Shown here in pieces: positions 9,514 to 20,257 of a DNA stretch of 64,000 bases. The notes under the pieces are model-generated. The model was not told where the DNA came from. It made no database searches and worked only from the letters and a program-made list of their open reading frames with translations. Source of the DNA: Lolium rigidum (Eukaryota > Streptophyta > Magnoliopsida > Poales > Poaceae); contig NC_061509.1 in NCBI RefSeq assembly GCF_022539505.1, positions 34,848,334-34,912,333 on the forward strand. Direction: 5' to 3'. The stretch's first letter is position 1. Each line of letters starts with the position of its first letter. Both the position numbers and the translations under genes were made by a program.

Positions 9514-10607
9514 TGAAAGAATATTTCATGATCTCTAGGGTTTTTGCGTGTTTGTTAACAACACCGGTGACAATCTAACTGTGTGCTAAGTATGTGACAG
9601 ATAAAGAAAAGGTATCACATCTGATAATCTCGATCCCCTCAAAAAGAAGAAAAGAGTATTGCTGAAGCTTACCTGTGGGCGGCACTGCCGGTGGAGAAGG
9701 GCCGGCACTGCCGGTGGATGCACCCCGGCACTGCCGGTGGATGCACCCCGGCACTACCGTTGGTTCCTCCCCGGCACTGCCGGCCAGCTCTGTCGACCAG
9801 CTGTGCCCCAAGTCAAGGGGCCGGCACTGCCGCCAATGTCGTTCCAACGGGCAGAATAGTTGGTGGGGTATAAAAGGGACCTTTCCCCTACCTTGGAAAG
9901 TTGCTCAAACCCTCAAGACTTGCTCCACCATTGCTGAGCCACCAAGAACACCAAAATCGCCAGATCTCCTCCCTCAACCACCCAAATCTCTTGAGCTTTG
10001 GAGAATCGAAGGAGAAGACCCCGATCTACATCCTCACCGAAGCAATTTGCATTTCCCCCTCATTTTGTTGAGGGCCCCCATGCTAGTGTTCCTCTTTTGG
10101 AAACCCTAGTTATTTGTGGTTGATTTGTTCTTGTTCTTGTTGTTGTATTGTTACAGATATTGGGAGCCTCCAATTTGGTTGTGGATATGTGCCCCAAGAA
10201 CCTTGTAAAGGCCCGGTTTCCACCTCGAGGAAATCCCTTAGTGGATGTGGGATAGGCCTTTGTGGCGTTGCTCACAGGAGACCTGAGTGAAGCCTTCGTG
10301 GCGTTGGTCTGGCTTTCGTAGCGACCACACTCCTCGAAACGTAGACGTACCTTCTTGCAAAGGAAGGGAACTACGGGAATCATCTCCGTGTCTCCGTGTG
10401 CTCCACTCTCGGTTACCTCTATCCTATTATCTCCCCTATATATTGTCTAGCTATATTGCTTAGTAGTTGATCTTGTCATTTAGGTAAATTCACTTAGTTG
10501 CATATCTAGAGAATTTACCTTTGTGTCAAGCCTAAATTGAAAAAGAACTAAAAATTGGTTAGCATCTATTCACCCCCCCCCTCTAGGTACGGCATACGAT
10601 CCTTTCA
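9514..10607 (+). mobile_element. 3' LTR of the Sirevirus copia, 1094 bp
   Basis: The LTR starts TGAAAGAATATTTC and ends GATCCTTTCA, giving a TGAAAG/CTTTCA inverted terminal repeat. The PPT lies immediately upstream. A TATA-like GGTATAAAAGGG occurs near 9867, followed by a transcribed-looking leader. It holds a cluster of palindromic repeats at 9677-9834. The right flank is CACTA transposon DNA, so the copia inserted into that CACTA element. Confidence 0.9.
9677..9834 (+). repeat. palindromic CCGGCACTGCCGG repeats upstream of the LTR TATA box
   Basis: Six copies or near copies of GGCACTGCCGG, several followed by TGGATGCACC. The core CCGGCA-C-TGCCGG is a palindrome with a one-base centre. One copy is changed (GGCACTACCGT). 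A further copy lies in the internal region at 8293-8305. Clustered palindromes upstream of the promoter are a known feature of Sirevirus LTRs. Confidence 0.85.
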
Positions 10608-10679
10608 GCCGCTAGCTGCTGACTAGATGCATTAACTAATTTGTATATATATATTGATGATGAATTATTTCTTTTTTAG

Positions 10680-13600
10680 CCCTCCGGATCGAGCAATTCT
10701 TCTGTAAAGTCGAAGCGAGGCCCGGCCAAAAAGTTGGCCGACGGTGTTAAGTACGACATCATCAAAATCGATCAGAGTGGTAAACCGACTGCTCCCGACA
10801 AGGCTGCAAAATTATTTATAAGTCAATGTGGAGTGCTTGTTAGGGACTGCATCCCGATAACCGTTCGACAATGGCACAAGCCGAAGGGAGACGCTGAACC
10901 AGGTCATTATGTCGATGATGTAGCCAAACGCAACCTTTTGACTAAGCTCATGGCACATTTCAACCTACCTCCAGAGGAGAATGTCGATAGAGCCAGACAG
11001 ATGGAGGAGGCAGTCAAGGACTTTGCTCTAAAGAAGATGGCCGAACTATTCAAGCACCACAAGAAAAGATTGCACCACATTGTCAAGAAAAACAAGACTC
11101 CTGACTTCACTGCAGAGTATGAGAAGATAAAAGATCACTGGGCCGGATTCGTGAAGTACGTCAAGGAGTCAGAACAATTTAAGAAAAGGTCGGCAACAAA
11201 TAAGGCAAATGCTGCGTTGAAGAAATATCACCAAATTATGGGTCCAGGTGGCTACAGGGCTAACCGGCCTAAGTGGCAGGCAGCTGAGGCAGAACTGGTC
11301 AACAAAGGGATCCAAATAGGGACATTCAGTTGGACCGAACGGTCGAAGGAGTGGTTCTACGGGATTGGGGGAAGATTGGACCCAGAAACAGGGAAGTGTA
11401 TTTATAATAAAGAACATCTGAAGTGCCCCATTCAAGCCCTTGAAGATGCACATAGGGACGTGTGGGAGGGGAGGTTCCATCCCGAAAGAGAGAACGGCGA
11501 GCTGACACGTGCCCTTGGGAACAAAGAACACGGCGGACGAACACGAGGCACAGAAGGCTCCGTTCCGTGGAAGTATGGCTTTCCCGCGGAAAGGAAGAGA
11601 TTTCCTGATAAAAGCCATGCGAGGAGAAAGGCAAAGGAAGCAGACCGCATAGCGTCCTTAGAGAATTCCGTGAGCGTCCTACAAGCCACCGTTGCCCAAG
11701 TACTTACAACCCAGCAATCTCAGGGGCAGCATGTAGATACTGCATTGGCTGCTATCGACTCGCAGCAATCTCAACACCAGAAAAGCAGCGTGGCTTCCAC
11801 TCAGCAGGATAATGATGAACAGGTGATGGAGCCTCCTCGCTACCCCCAGAGAGCCGTCCTTGTGAGCTGCATGTAAAATTTGCCAACCTATCCATGAAGG
11901 CGGTGGTCGGCAATGTCTTACCTACAAGAACTTACCATTGCCGTCCGGTCCAAGATGGCTATGTTGTTGTGATGGTGGATGAAGTGACGGCAGGATATGA
12001 GCCGTTGATGCTTGACCACCCTGCAGGTGAAGATGGGGAAATCACTGAACTGGGAGAAGCCCTTAGAACCACCGTTCAATGGCGGAAGGAGCTCATTGTG
12101 TTTCCAGGTTCGAAGCCAAGCAGGCCACCTCCAGCTCATTCTCCGCCACCTCCGCCGCCTCCGCAGTCTCCGCCGCGTGATGATTCTCCTCCGCGTGATG
12201 ATTCTCCTCTGCGTGATGATTCTCCTTTGCATGAGCAGTCTCCTCCACCTCCGCCGTCTCCTCCGCGTGAGCATACTCCGCCGCCTCCTCCTCGTCAGGA
12301 GACTCCGCCGACTCTGCGACCTAAGCAAAAGAGGAAGAGTATCGCGGCAAGTACTACAGCTCCCAAGAGATCATCAACTCCGAAGAGGTCTAAGACTCCT
12401 GAGTTGTTACAATACGAGAGGACTGATGAGCAAAACGATGAAATCGTAAAGGCCCAGATGAAGGAGCATTTTGCACCGAAGAAGCCTCCGCCAAAGCTGT
12501 TTATAGCACCGAATACAGTGAAGCACTTTGTCGAGACGAGAGCAAAGCAAGCTGAGTTGCCAGCTGATTATGACCGCTCTCTTGGATAGTCGTCTAGAGC
12601 GAGAAAAGTGAAAAAATTGCCCAGCTCGGACAACAGGAAAATCAATCGCTACCCCCCTTGGTCATAAACTCCTATGATGATCCGGAGACGGCAGGGATGA
12701 TCGAACGGACGGCTAGAGAGCTTGGAGCAGTGGTTCAGTACGAAGGTTACTTTCCCAATGCTGAAGTCAAATACATAGACACATACGGGGAGCCTCTCGT
12801 CAGACCTGGCCATCTAGGGACTCTAGGGACTCAGATGCGAAAGTTGCATGAATGGTACATGCAAGCCTGTAGGGACTCGAAGATCGTACTAACAGTGGGA
12901 ATTAGATATGAGCATTACTTCCGGGGAAACGAGGAGCTAAACATTGATTTTGAAGAACTATTTCAGTTATTCAATCAAGACGCCCTCGACAAAGCTCTCA
13001 TTAGGTGCTACTGTCTGTAAGTGATTTATTTCTGTAATTAAGTCTCTAGCTCAGCTCGTTCATTGCACTAACTATTATCCTCATTATATTATGCAGAATG
13101 AAGATGCTCGAATGCAAAAGAGGCGGACTCTATAACATTGGGTTCATTGACCCAAGCACCGTTCATGAAGTTACGGTAAACCGGTTCCCCAAGGACACAG
13201 AGGATAACATGCTAAGGTTTTTACAGAAGCAAGAACACAAAGAGAAAATATTCTTCCCTTACAACTTCGAGTGAGGGTTATTGTCTTATACATATTCGAT
13301 TTCGCTTACTCATGTTAAGTCTTAACTAATCCTCTGAGTTATGCGTGCGCAGATTCCACTATATTCTCCTAATCATTCAGCTTCAGAAAGGAGTAGTACT
13401 TGTCATGGACTCGAAACGTAAAGAGCATGAACAATGGGCGAACATGGCTGCCATGCTCCAGAGGAAATTTCAATCAATATCGCCCTGTATCGACATCTTC
13501 TATCCTCATTTCTTGATATCAAGTAATTAATAACTCATTCCCGGGCAGGGCTTGGAAACGGTTCATCAACACTGCTCCGGGTAAATGGAAACCGGAGCTT

Positions 13601-14053
13601 ACATTTAAAGATCGCCCTGTAAGTAGTACTATAGCTATGTCCACGAATTTCTTTGATATTTTGTTTCAATACCATGCTTGAATATTAGTTTGATCGAACT
13701 GTTTTTTCGTAAAGTGTTTGAAGGAGGAACCCGGGAATAACTTATGTGGATACTACGTCTGCGAGTTCATTCGCGAGATGACCTGTCACCGGGACCCGGA
13801 GCAGGCTATACATGCCACTAGAGTGCGTGAACAATATTTCACAATTTTTTTCTATTACCATCAATTGTATTGAGTTCCATTCATATATATTGATCTCCTT
13901 TTTTTAAATTAGATTGAACGCTTGCGGGACTCTCTCCTAACGATGGAGCGCATCCGAGTAATCCAAGAGGAATTTCCGAGATTCTTAGTTAGGGAGGTCA
14001 TAGCTCCAACTGGAGAATACCATCGGGAGTACATATTTAACATTAGGGTATGA
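10680..14053 (+). pseudogene. CACTA gene: Ptta/En/Spm-type domain, DUF8039-like domain and C48 (Ulp1-like) protease domain
   Basis: The first exon follows a TTTTTTAG acceptor at 10679. It encodes a plant Ptta/En/Spm-type protein (PF03004-like; block ANRPKWQAAEAELVNKG near 11255). A frameshift near 11865 leads into a DUF8039-like block (YHCRPVQDGYVVV, ITELGEALRTTVQW) and a Pro-rich linker (12120-12310). Another frameshift near 12650 follows, then small exons with plausible splice sites near 13096-13270, 13353-13467, 13549-13618, 13715-13822 and 13913-14053. These form a C48 peptidase fold with catalytic-type His at 13357-13359, Asp at 13408-13410 and Cys at 13745-13747 (NNLCGYYVCEF). Such proteases sit at the C-terminus of many plant CACTA proteins. 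At least two frameshifts make this copy a pseudogene. Confidence 0.82.
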
Positions 14054-14206
14054 GATAGATATGGTAAAGAGGATCGACTTTATATTGTAAACATGCATTA
14101 CGTGTACTGTATTTCATGACGATGTCTATATATTCATAACGATGTTTGTGGTTTCTTGAATGTTGTATGCACTGCAGAATTGAATGAATAACATAAAACC
14201 CTGAAA

Positions 14207-14500
14207 CTCTGCCGCGGCAGAGAAACGCTGCTCCACCCTAAACCTCTGCCGCGGCAGAGAAACGGCCATTTTCTCTGCCGCGGCAGAGACCCTCTAATCC
14301 CGGTTCGTATTACGAACCGGGACCAAAGGTCCTCCACCACGAGCTCCCTGGCCGCACCACGTGGCGGGGCCTTTGGTCCCGGTGTACATTTGAACCGGGA
14401 CCAAAGGCTTGAGCCTTTAGTCCCGACTGGTTGGTCCCGGTTGAAAAACCGGGACTGAAGGCCCAAATGGACCGGGACTGTAGGCCCTTTTTGTACTAGT
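14207..14500 (+). repeat. CACTA subterminal repeats
   Basis: Two kinds of repeat crowd the right end. The 16-base perfect palindrome CTCTGCCGCGGCAGAG occurs at 14207-14222, 14244-14259 and 14273-14288. The second motif, GAACCGGGACCAAAGG and its inverse CTTTAGTCCCGG, occurs several times between 14295 and 14485. Subterminal repeats of this sort are transposase-binding regions in CACTA elements. Confidence 0.85.
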
Positions 14501-14501
14501 G
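14488..14501 (+). repeat. CACTA right terminal inverted repeat
   Basis: TTTTTGTACTAGTG; its complement reads CACTAGTACAAAAA. The matching left TIR is not in the window. Confidence 0.85.
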
Positions 14502-14505
14502 TCTC

Positions 14506-17330
14506 CATACTCTTCATCAGAGGAGGATTCATCACACTTTCGCTTTTTTCCCTTCTTCATTTTCTTCATCTTTTTTCAATCACGTAGATCGATCAGATAA
14601 TATGACCCATTGCTAAGGACTTTGCTTATCGCGAAAGGTCCTTCCATAGTCAGGGCCAATTTGTGCTTCTTTTTCTGCACTAGGCAGAGCACTAGATCAC
14701 CCTCATTGAAAGAGTGGTGTTTTCACCATGCGGCTATGATAGCTACACAGTTTCTGCTGATAGATAGCAGACCTTTTGAGAGATAACTCTCTTTCTTCAT
14801 CAAGAAGATCAAGTGCGTCTTGTTGCTTTTGGTCCGCCTTTTCTTCTTCGTAGGTGGCAACCGCTGGAGAATCATGAGAGCTATCACTCGGCAATATAGC
14901 TTCTGGTCCATACACCAGGAAGAAGGGAGTGTATCCAGTAGATCTATTTGGATTTGTACGTATACTCCAAAGGAAAACCGGCAATTCCTTCACCTAGGCT
15001 CCTGCTGCTCGATGTAGAGGAACTTCTACCCGGAAGCGGATGCCGTGTAGAATTAAGCCATTCATGCGCTTGACTTGCCCATTGGACTGGGGGTGCGCGA
15101 CTGATGCTACGTCTAGCCAGATTCCGATGTATTTGCAGTATTGCTCGATTTATGCTTGCGATAGGTTACTTTCATTATCAGTAATAATAGTATGAGTGTA
15201 TCTAGACGCTACTTCTCTAAACGGACCAACCTTGTCAAGCCCCCAAACGGCAAAAGGCCAAGTAATGAGGATGGTCTTCAGTTCCGTAGCCGGCACATGT
15301 GGTTTAGTAGCGTAATACTAACAACCAATGCATGTTTCGACTATCTTCTAGGCGTCCGTCTTGGCGGTAAGCCAGTAAAAACCATGCCTAAAGGCTTTGG
15401 CAACGAGGGATCTGGCGGAAGCATGATGACCACAATCGCCGATATGGATTTCTCTTAGGATTTCTATTCCCTCTTCCGGAGAAACACATCATTGGAAGAC
15501 ACTAGTGAAGCTCCGTTTATATAGTTGCCCACTGATGGCAACACCTCCGTGTGTACCAACTCGTTGGGACTCCAAGTGCAGAGTGTTGTAACAAGCGTCT
15601 TTTCCCCACAAGGGTGACTCGAGGGTTTATATCGAACTCTCGGGGAATTGGCGAAGAACTTCTCTCCGTTTCCTCTTCAAACAATCTACAAAACAAAATA
15701 TAATGCCTTGTGTCCCCAACTCCACCGTGTGGTTGTCAAGCACAAGGTTTCATGTAGGTAAACTGAAATAAACTTGTAAATAAATAAAAGTAAAAACAAT
15801 CTATGACTAGGCAATAAAGTAAAACTAATATAGGAAAGGTGTTTTTGGTTGGATTTGCTAATAGTAAAGTATTTTTGTATTTTCTGAATTAATAAGTACT
15901 GAAAATGTAAAGGATGATAAAAGCAATGTAAAGTTGTTTCTTATGATAAAAAGTGGACCAGGGTTCATGGTTTCACTTGTCTACTCTCTCATAAAGGTGC
16001 AATGGACATAAAACAATTCACAAGCGATATAATATTGATGGAACTTCTATATGTGTAATAAGAATTCATATGGGCATCACGTCCTAACATAGAGATGATG
16101 CAACTCATCTCTGTTATACTCCTCCGGAAAGGGAAAACTCCATACAATCCAGAATTAAGAATAAACATAGTATAGAGTTAGGTACTATGACATGATGTTT
16201 GAATATCAAATATGCTACCATGAACAAACAAGATCACCCAGATTGTCACTAGATGAAGCTATAGCACATGCATTCACTTAATCCCTACTGAGGTAACAAA
16301 AGAAAGGTAAAAACCATAGTAGATCATGAATTTGGTGTCACTATTCAATTACCACCACCAAGTTGCTCCATCTAATACACACCTTCCCCCACACATATTC
16401 TCTCATACAAGTTGGATCAAAACAAGTACTAAAGAAAGGGGTACATAATATGCATCTACTCATACATCTCACACATAAGAGAATTCCAATCTCAAATATC
16501 AACTCATAGAATAGAGATCCACCACAAGGGAATTACATAGATGACCATAATCATGTTGGGCAGCTCATATGGTACTAAATCATTGATAGAGCAAGAGAGA
16601 TAGATCGAGCTACTTCCACAAACCCATAGTCCAGAGGTGGACTACTCCTTCTTCATCTTGGTGGTGTTGATGTAGATTTTGGAGAGGGTTGAGATCCCAC
16701 CGGTGGCGGCTCTGGTAGAGGTTCCCCCTCCAATCTTTGCTGGTTCTGACTCTATTTTGGTGTTTCAGTGTTACGCTCCGCATCCTTTCCGACATGCATC
16801 GGGGGACCTTTATATAGGAGTTTTTATGTCAAGACCATTAGGTAGGGCTTTGGATGGACGGCTGCGGATGCTCGAGGAGGGAAAGAAGGGCGGTGGTGTG
16901 GCCAGGGGTGGGGCCCATGCCACCTGCCCTCTTTCGGGCTTCCGGCGTCTGTTTGCAAAGTTCCAAGACTCCAGAATGTTCGTCTTCGTGAAATATTAAT
17001 CCTCAAAAAAGCCCAGGTCCATTTGACTCCACATAGGTCCCTGAAAGTAAAGAAATACACAAAACATGGATTTCCTATTCTGCAGAGTTATAACTAAAAT
17101 AAGGGGGATCATTGGAAATCCCCAAAAGCAATATAAAACATGGATATAACATTATATATGATGCAAATATGTGGGAATATGTGGCAATAAACTACAAAGT
17201 TCACGTATGCATTTTACATGCATCACCCACCGATAACAGTGTATGCCTTGGCCCATCGGATGATTTGCATCTTAAGCACTTCATCTTGTGGTAGTTTTTT
17301 ATCCACCAGGTAGTCAATGTAAGGTAGTGT
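14506..17330 (-). pseudogene. gypsy integrase pseudogene, interrupted by a solo LTR
   Basis: Read on the minus strand, the upstream linker (YLVDKKLPQDEV) and first residues lie at 17231-17330. The domain is broken at 17230 by the solo LTR and continues from 15532 to 14506. Recognisable pieces include CGHHASARSL and KAFRHGFYW of the zinc finger, IITDNESN with the second catalytic Asp, SVAHPQSNGQV and the C-terminal STGYTPFFLVYGPEAILP and GPFAISKVL. The catalytic Glu is changed: NGQVKRMNG replaces the usual NGQVERAN. Many stops are present. Confidence 0.85.
15533..17225 (-). mobile_element. solo LTR of an Athila-like element, TSD CCCAC
   Basis: The insert begins TGATGGCA and ends TGCATCA, with CCCAC at 15528-15532 and again at 17226-17230. 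The gypsy integrase reading is restored if the insert and one CCCAC are removed. Length 1693 bp, no ORF. The promoter is on the minus strand: CTATATAAAGGTCCCCCG at about 16807-16820, then a leader whose phrases (GGACTATGGGTTTGTGG, GAGCTGCCCAACATG) resemble the leader of the Athila-like LTR at 3242-4842. One LTR without internal domain and with an intact TSD is a solo LTR made by intra-element recombination. Confidence 0.88.
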
Positions 17331-17983
17331 TCAACTTGGGATTACGGCCATTACTGGGGGCAGAGGTGAGTCAAACTTGTCCGGGTTGTCCTGGTCAGCA
17401 CCTTGAATTGAAGGAACCCATAGATTTTCAAGGAAGACACCTGCCGGGATTGGATTATGACCGGATCCAAGGTGGGAGAGAGCATCAACTTCATCATTGT
17501 CGGCCCTCGGTATGTGCCTGACCTCGTACCCTCTAAAGCATTTGGCGAACTCATCTATATCCGCCTTGTAGGCAATCATACGTGGGTCTTTGGCGTCCCA
17601 CATTACAGAGACTTGTTGGGCGACCAAATCGGAATCTCCGAAGCATTGGATCTTCTTGATACCCAAGTCCTTTGCGATGCGGAGGCCATGCATAAGAGCT
17701 TCAATTTATCGCCGATTGGGGATTTGAGAAGGACACCATTCCCTGAGCCCCCGGCTTGCTTGGATCCTTCGAAGTACAATGTGCAGTAGCGTGGATCAGG
17801 TACATGCGTATTTTGGACCAACTCTATCCAGTCGACGAAAAAGTCTGCTAGAGCCTGAGATTTCATTGCTAGCTGGGGTTTGTAGGTAATCCCGAAGGCG
17901 GCTATCGCAATTGCCCATTTGGCTACTCGGCCTGTGGCATCACAATTGCCAAAGATAGAAGACAGGGGAGCCTCGCTCACCAC
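17331..17983 (-). pseudogene. gypsy RNase H pseudogene
   Basis: Two overlapping frames hold the domain. The N-terminal part includes APLSSIFGNCDATGRVAKWA, LADFFVDWIE and LYFEGSKQAGG, where the first catalytic Asp of the usual FDGS is Glu. The other frame holds MHGLRIAKDLGI, CFGDSDLVAQQV and HIPRADNDEVDALS. The frameshift lies near 17680. Inactive. Confidence 0.85.
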
Positions 17984-18312
17984 TATAATTGAGTTTTCTC
18001 AGAAATAGTGTCTCAGTTTTCTGGCGGCAAAAAATACGCCGTAAGCTAGCTTCTGGTATTGAGGGTAGCGTTGCTTGGATTCTATCAAAACTTCGCTGAG
18101 GTAGAAAGTTGGCCGCTATACTGGGTATTCATGGCCTTCCTCGTTATGCTCAACCAGCAGGATGACGCTAACAACTCTATTGGATGCAGCGACGTATAGC
18201 AGCATAGGCTCAGACAGTTTCGGTGCTGCGAGTATGGGGGCAGTGGAAAGCATACGCTTCAATTCTGCAAGGCTGCATTCGCCTCGTATGTCCAGAAAAA
18301 ATTGTTGGACTT

Positions 18313-19160
18313 TTACGGGAGCCGATAGAGAGGTAAGGCCTTCGCACCAAGATGTCTGACGAATCGACTAATGGCGGTGACGCAGCCGGTTAGCCTCTGG
18401 ACGTCCTTCAGGCATGTGGGCCTGGTAATATCAAGAATCGCACTGATTTTTTCCCGGTTAACTTCGATACATCGATGAGAGGCGATAAAGCCAAGCAGTT
18501 TGCCGGCTGGAACACCAAAAACGCACTTCTTGGGGTTTAGCATCATCAGGAAATTTCTCAGGTTATCAAACATTTCTTGCAAGTTGGCGATGAGATCATA
18601 TTTCTTTTTCGAGATCACCGCGATATTGTTTACATAAGCATGGATGTTGCGACCAATTTGGCCGTGTAGACAGCGTTGCATACAATGCTAATACATGGCA
18701 CCTGTATTTTTTAGCCCAAAAGGCATGGTAACATAGTAGAAAAGTTGCCGTAAGGGGTGATGGAGGATGTCTTGAGTTGATCAGACTCCCTCATTTGTAT
18801 TTGGTGCTAGCCGGAGTATGCATCGAGAAAACACAGAAGTTCTGACCTGGCTGTTGAATCAATAACTTGATCGATGCGGGGTAGAGGGAACGGATCTTTG
18901 GGACAAACCCTATGCAAAGCCGTGTAATCAATGCACATTCTTAATTCACTAGTGTCCTTTTTAGGGACAAGTACAGGGTTTGCAAGCCACTTAGTATGTA
19001 TGACTTCTCTAATGAAGCCGGCAGTTTGGAGCCATGCTATCTCCTTGCCTATGGCACGCCGACTCTCAGGACCAAAGCGCTGGATAGTTTGTTTAACCGG
19101 CTTAGAGTTAGGATAGACGTTTAGGGAGTGCTCGGCAAGTTCCCCAGGGACACCATGCAT
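18313..19160 (-). pseudogene. gypsy reverse transcriptase pseudogene, catalytic YVDD changed to YVNN
   Basis: The N-terminal half (19160-18807) has MHGVPGELAEHSLNVYP, AGFIREVIHTKWLANPVLV, LRMCIDYTALHRVCPKDPFPL and LLCFLDAYSG. The C-terminal half (18681-18313) has IGRNIHAYVNNIAV, where both catalytic Asp of YVDD are Asn, and KCVFGVPAGKLLGFI. Both Asp-to-Asn changes are explained by G-to-A transitions. A stretch between the halves contains stops. RT activity must be lost. Confidence 0.88.
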
Positions 19161-19329
19161 ATCGGAAGGTTCTCATGCAAAGATATCCCTATTTGCACAT
19201 AGGAACTTGACGAGTGCGCTTTCCTATTTGGGGTCCAAGGCGGCACCAATGATTGCTTCCTGGGAGTTGTCACCCTCGACCAGGTCCACCTTCTTGGTTT
19301 CTTCAGATGCCTTGAAGGCTAGGGGAGGC

Positions 19330-20257
19330 TCAACAATCTGCTTTTTTGTGGCCGGCATCTCCTTGGGGTTCACCCTCCTTCACCAGTTGCTTGTATTCAT
19401 CCGTATTGAGGACAGCTTCGGCAAAGGCCGCTGCACCAACTTCACACTCGCGAGCCTTCTTATTGTCAGACTCGACGGTGATGATGCCATTTGGCTCGGG
19501 TATCTTCAGCTTGTTGTAGATATACCAAGACCTTGCCATGAAGGCAGCAAACGCCGGACGGCCGAATATAGCGTGATACGTGCTCTTGAAGGGCACGGCC
19601 TCAAAAGTGAGGGGCTCAAGGTGGTAATTATCCGGGGTGCCAAACACAACATCCAAGGTGATACTGCCGAGTGATTGGCCTTGTCTTCCTAGTACAACAC
19701 CATGAAAGACCACATTACTATGCGTGAGCTGCGTTGTAGACAGTTTCATATATACATTGCAACATCTCTACATAGAGTATATTCATGCTGTTGCCACCGT
19801 CCAAGACTTTGGAAATGCCATAGCCGTCAATCATAGGATCAACTATCATGGCGTATCTTCCTGGACGTGCTGCATGCTTTGTGTGATCTGTACGGTCCCA
19901 AGTTATAGCTGTATCCCACCAATCAAGGTATTGTGGAACAGCAGGTACCGTGGCGTTAAGCTCTGGAAGGGCCGCCTTGCGGGCCTTCACAGATTCCGAT
20001 CCGAAAAAGACACAGAAAACATCTCTCTTTTGTGGATATGGTTTCTTTCCTTGTGGCTGCTCTTTAGCCGGCGGCTTATCGCCTTCCTCGGAGTCACTTG
20101 GTTCCTCGGCTTCTTTGTCTGGCTTATTCTTGGCTTTATTGGCTTTACCCTTGAAGCCGGCTTCTGGGTCATGTTTGAGTTTGCTGACCCAGTGGCAGTG
20201 GAGGCTGGAGTGAGTGGCTGGCGTTCCTAAGAGCACAGTATGGTAAGCACAAGGCAT
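19330..20257 (-). pseudogene. gypsy protease-region pseudogene
   Basis: On the minus strand, the conserved PAVPQYLDWWDTAITW block, GRYAMIVDPMIDGYG and the active-site-like VLDGGNSMNILY lie around 19990-19780. LEPLTFEAVPFKSTYHAIFG and GRPAFAAFMA follow (19620-19530). The Asp-Gly-Gly core is kept. A frameshift near 19740 separates the two halves. Upstream is a Lys/Glu-rich stretch typical of the gag-protease link. Confidence 0.8.

Larger units (their letters stand above)
4969..10607 (+). mobile_element. 5'-truncated Sirevirus-type copia retrotransposon
   Basis: Integrase, RT and RNase H (4969-7804) come in copia order. They are followed by a long 3' region with an extra ORF (8274-8849), PPT-like tracts and a 3' LTR (9514-10607). 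The 5' LTR, gag and protease are missing; the left break is near 4969, inside the integrase linker, against Athila leader sequence. The RT motif LYVDDIIFGSTN, the long 3' region and the palindrome-rich LTR fit the Sirevirus (Maximus/SIRE) lineage. The 5 bases after the LTR are GCCGC, a possible TSD whose partner is lost. Confidence 0.85.
10608..14501 (+). mobile_element. 3' half of a CACTA (En/Spm) DNA transposon
   Basis: The right end TTTTTGTACTAGTG is the reverse complement of a CACTAGTACAAAAA terminus, followed by TCT (14502-14504), the expected 3-bp TSD. Inside are a multi-exon CACTA gene (10680-14053) and subterminal repeats (14207-14500). The left half, including any TNPD-type transposase, is not in the window; the Sirevirus LTR interrupts the element at 10607. 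The flanking DNA on the right is a minus-strand gypsy element, which the CACTA probably entered. Confidence 0.88.

Noticed and set aside
9675..10109. ORFs and a CRISPR-like look in the CCGGCACTGCCGG repeats
   Set aside because: Repeats are short, palindromic and without unique spacers of constant length; this is a plant LTR. ORFs are a by-product of GC-rich repeats.
12012..12449. Overlapping ORFs on both strands over the Pro-rich linker of the CACTA gene
   Set aside because: They are Arg/Leu-rich shadows of the CCTCCG repeat; the supported frame gives the Pro-rich linker between known blocks.
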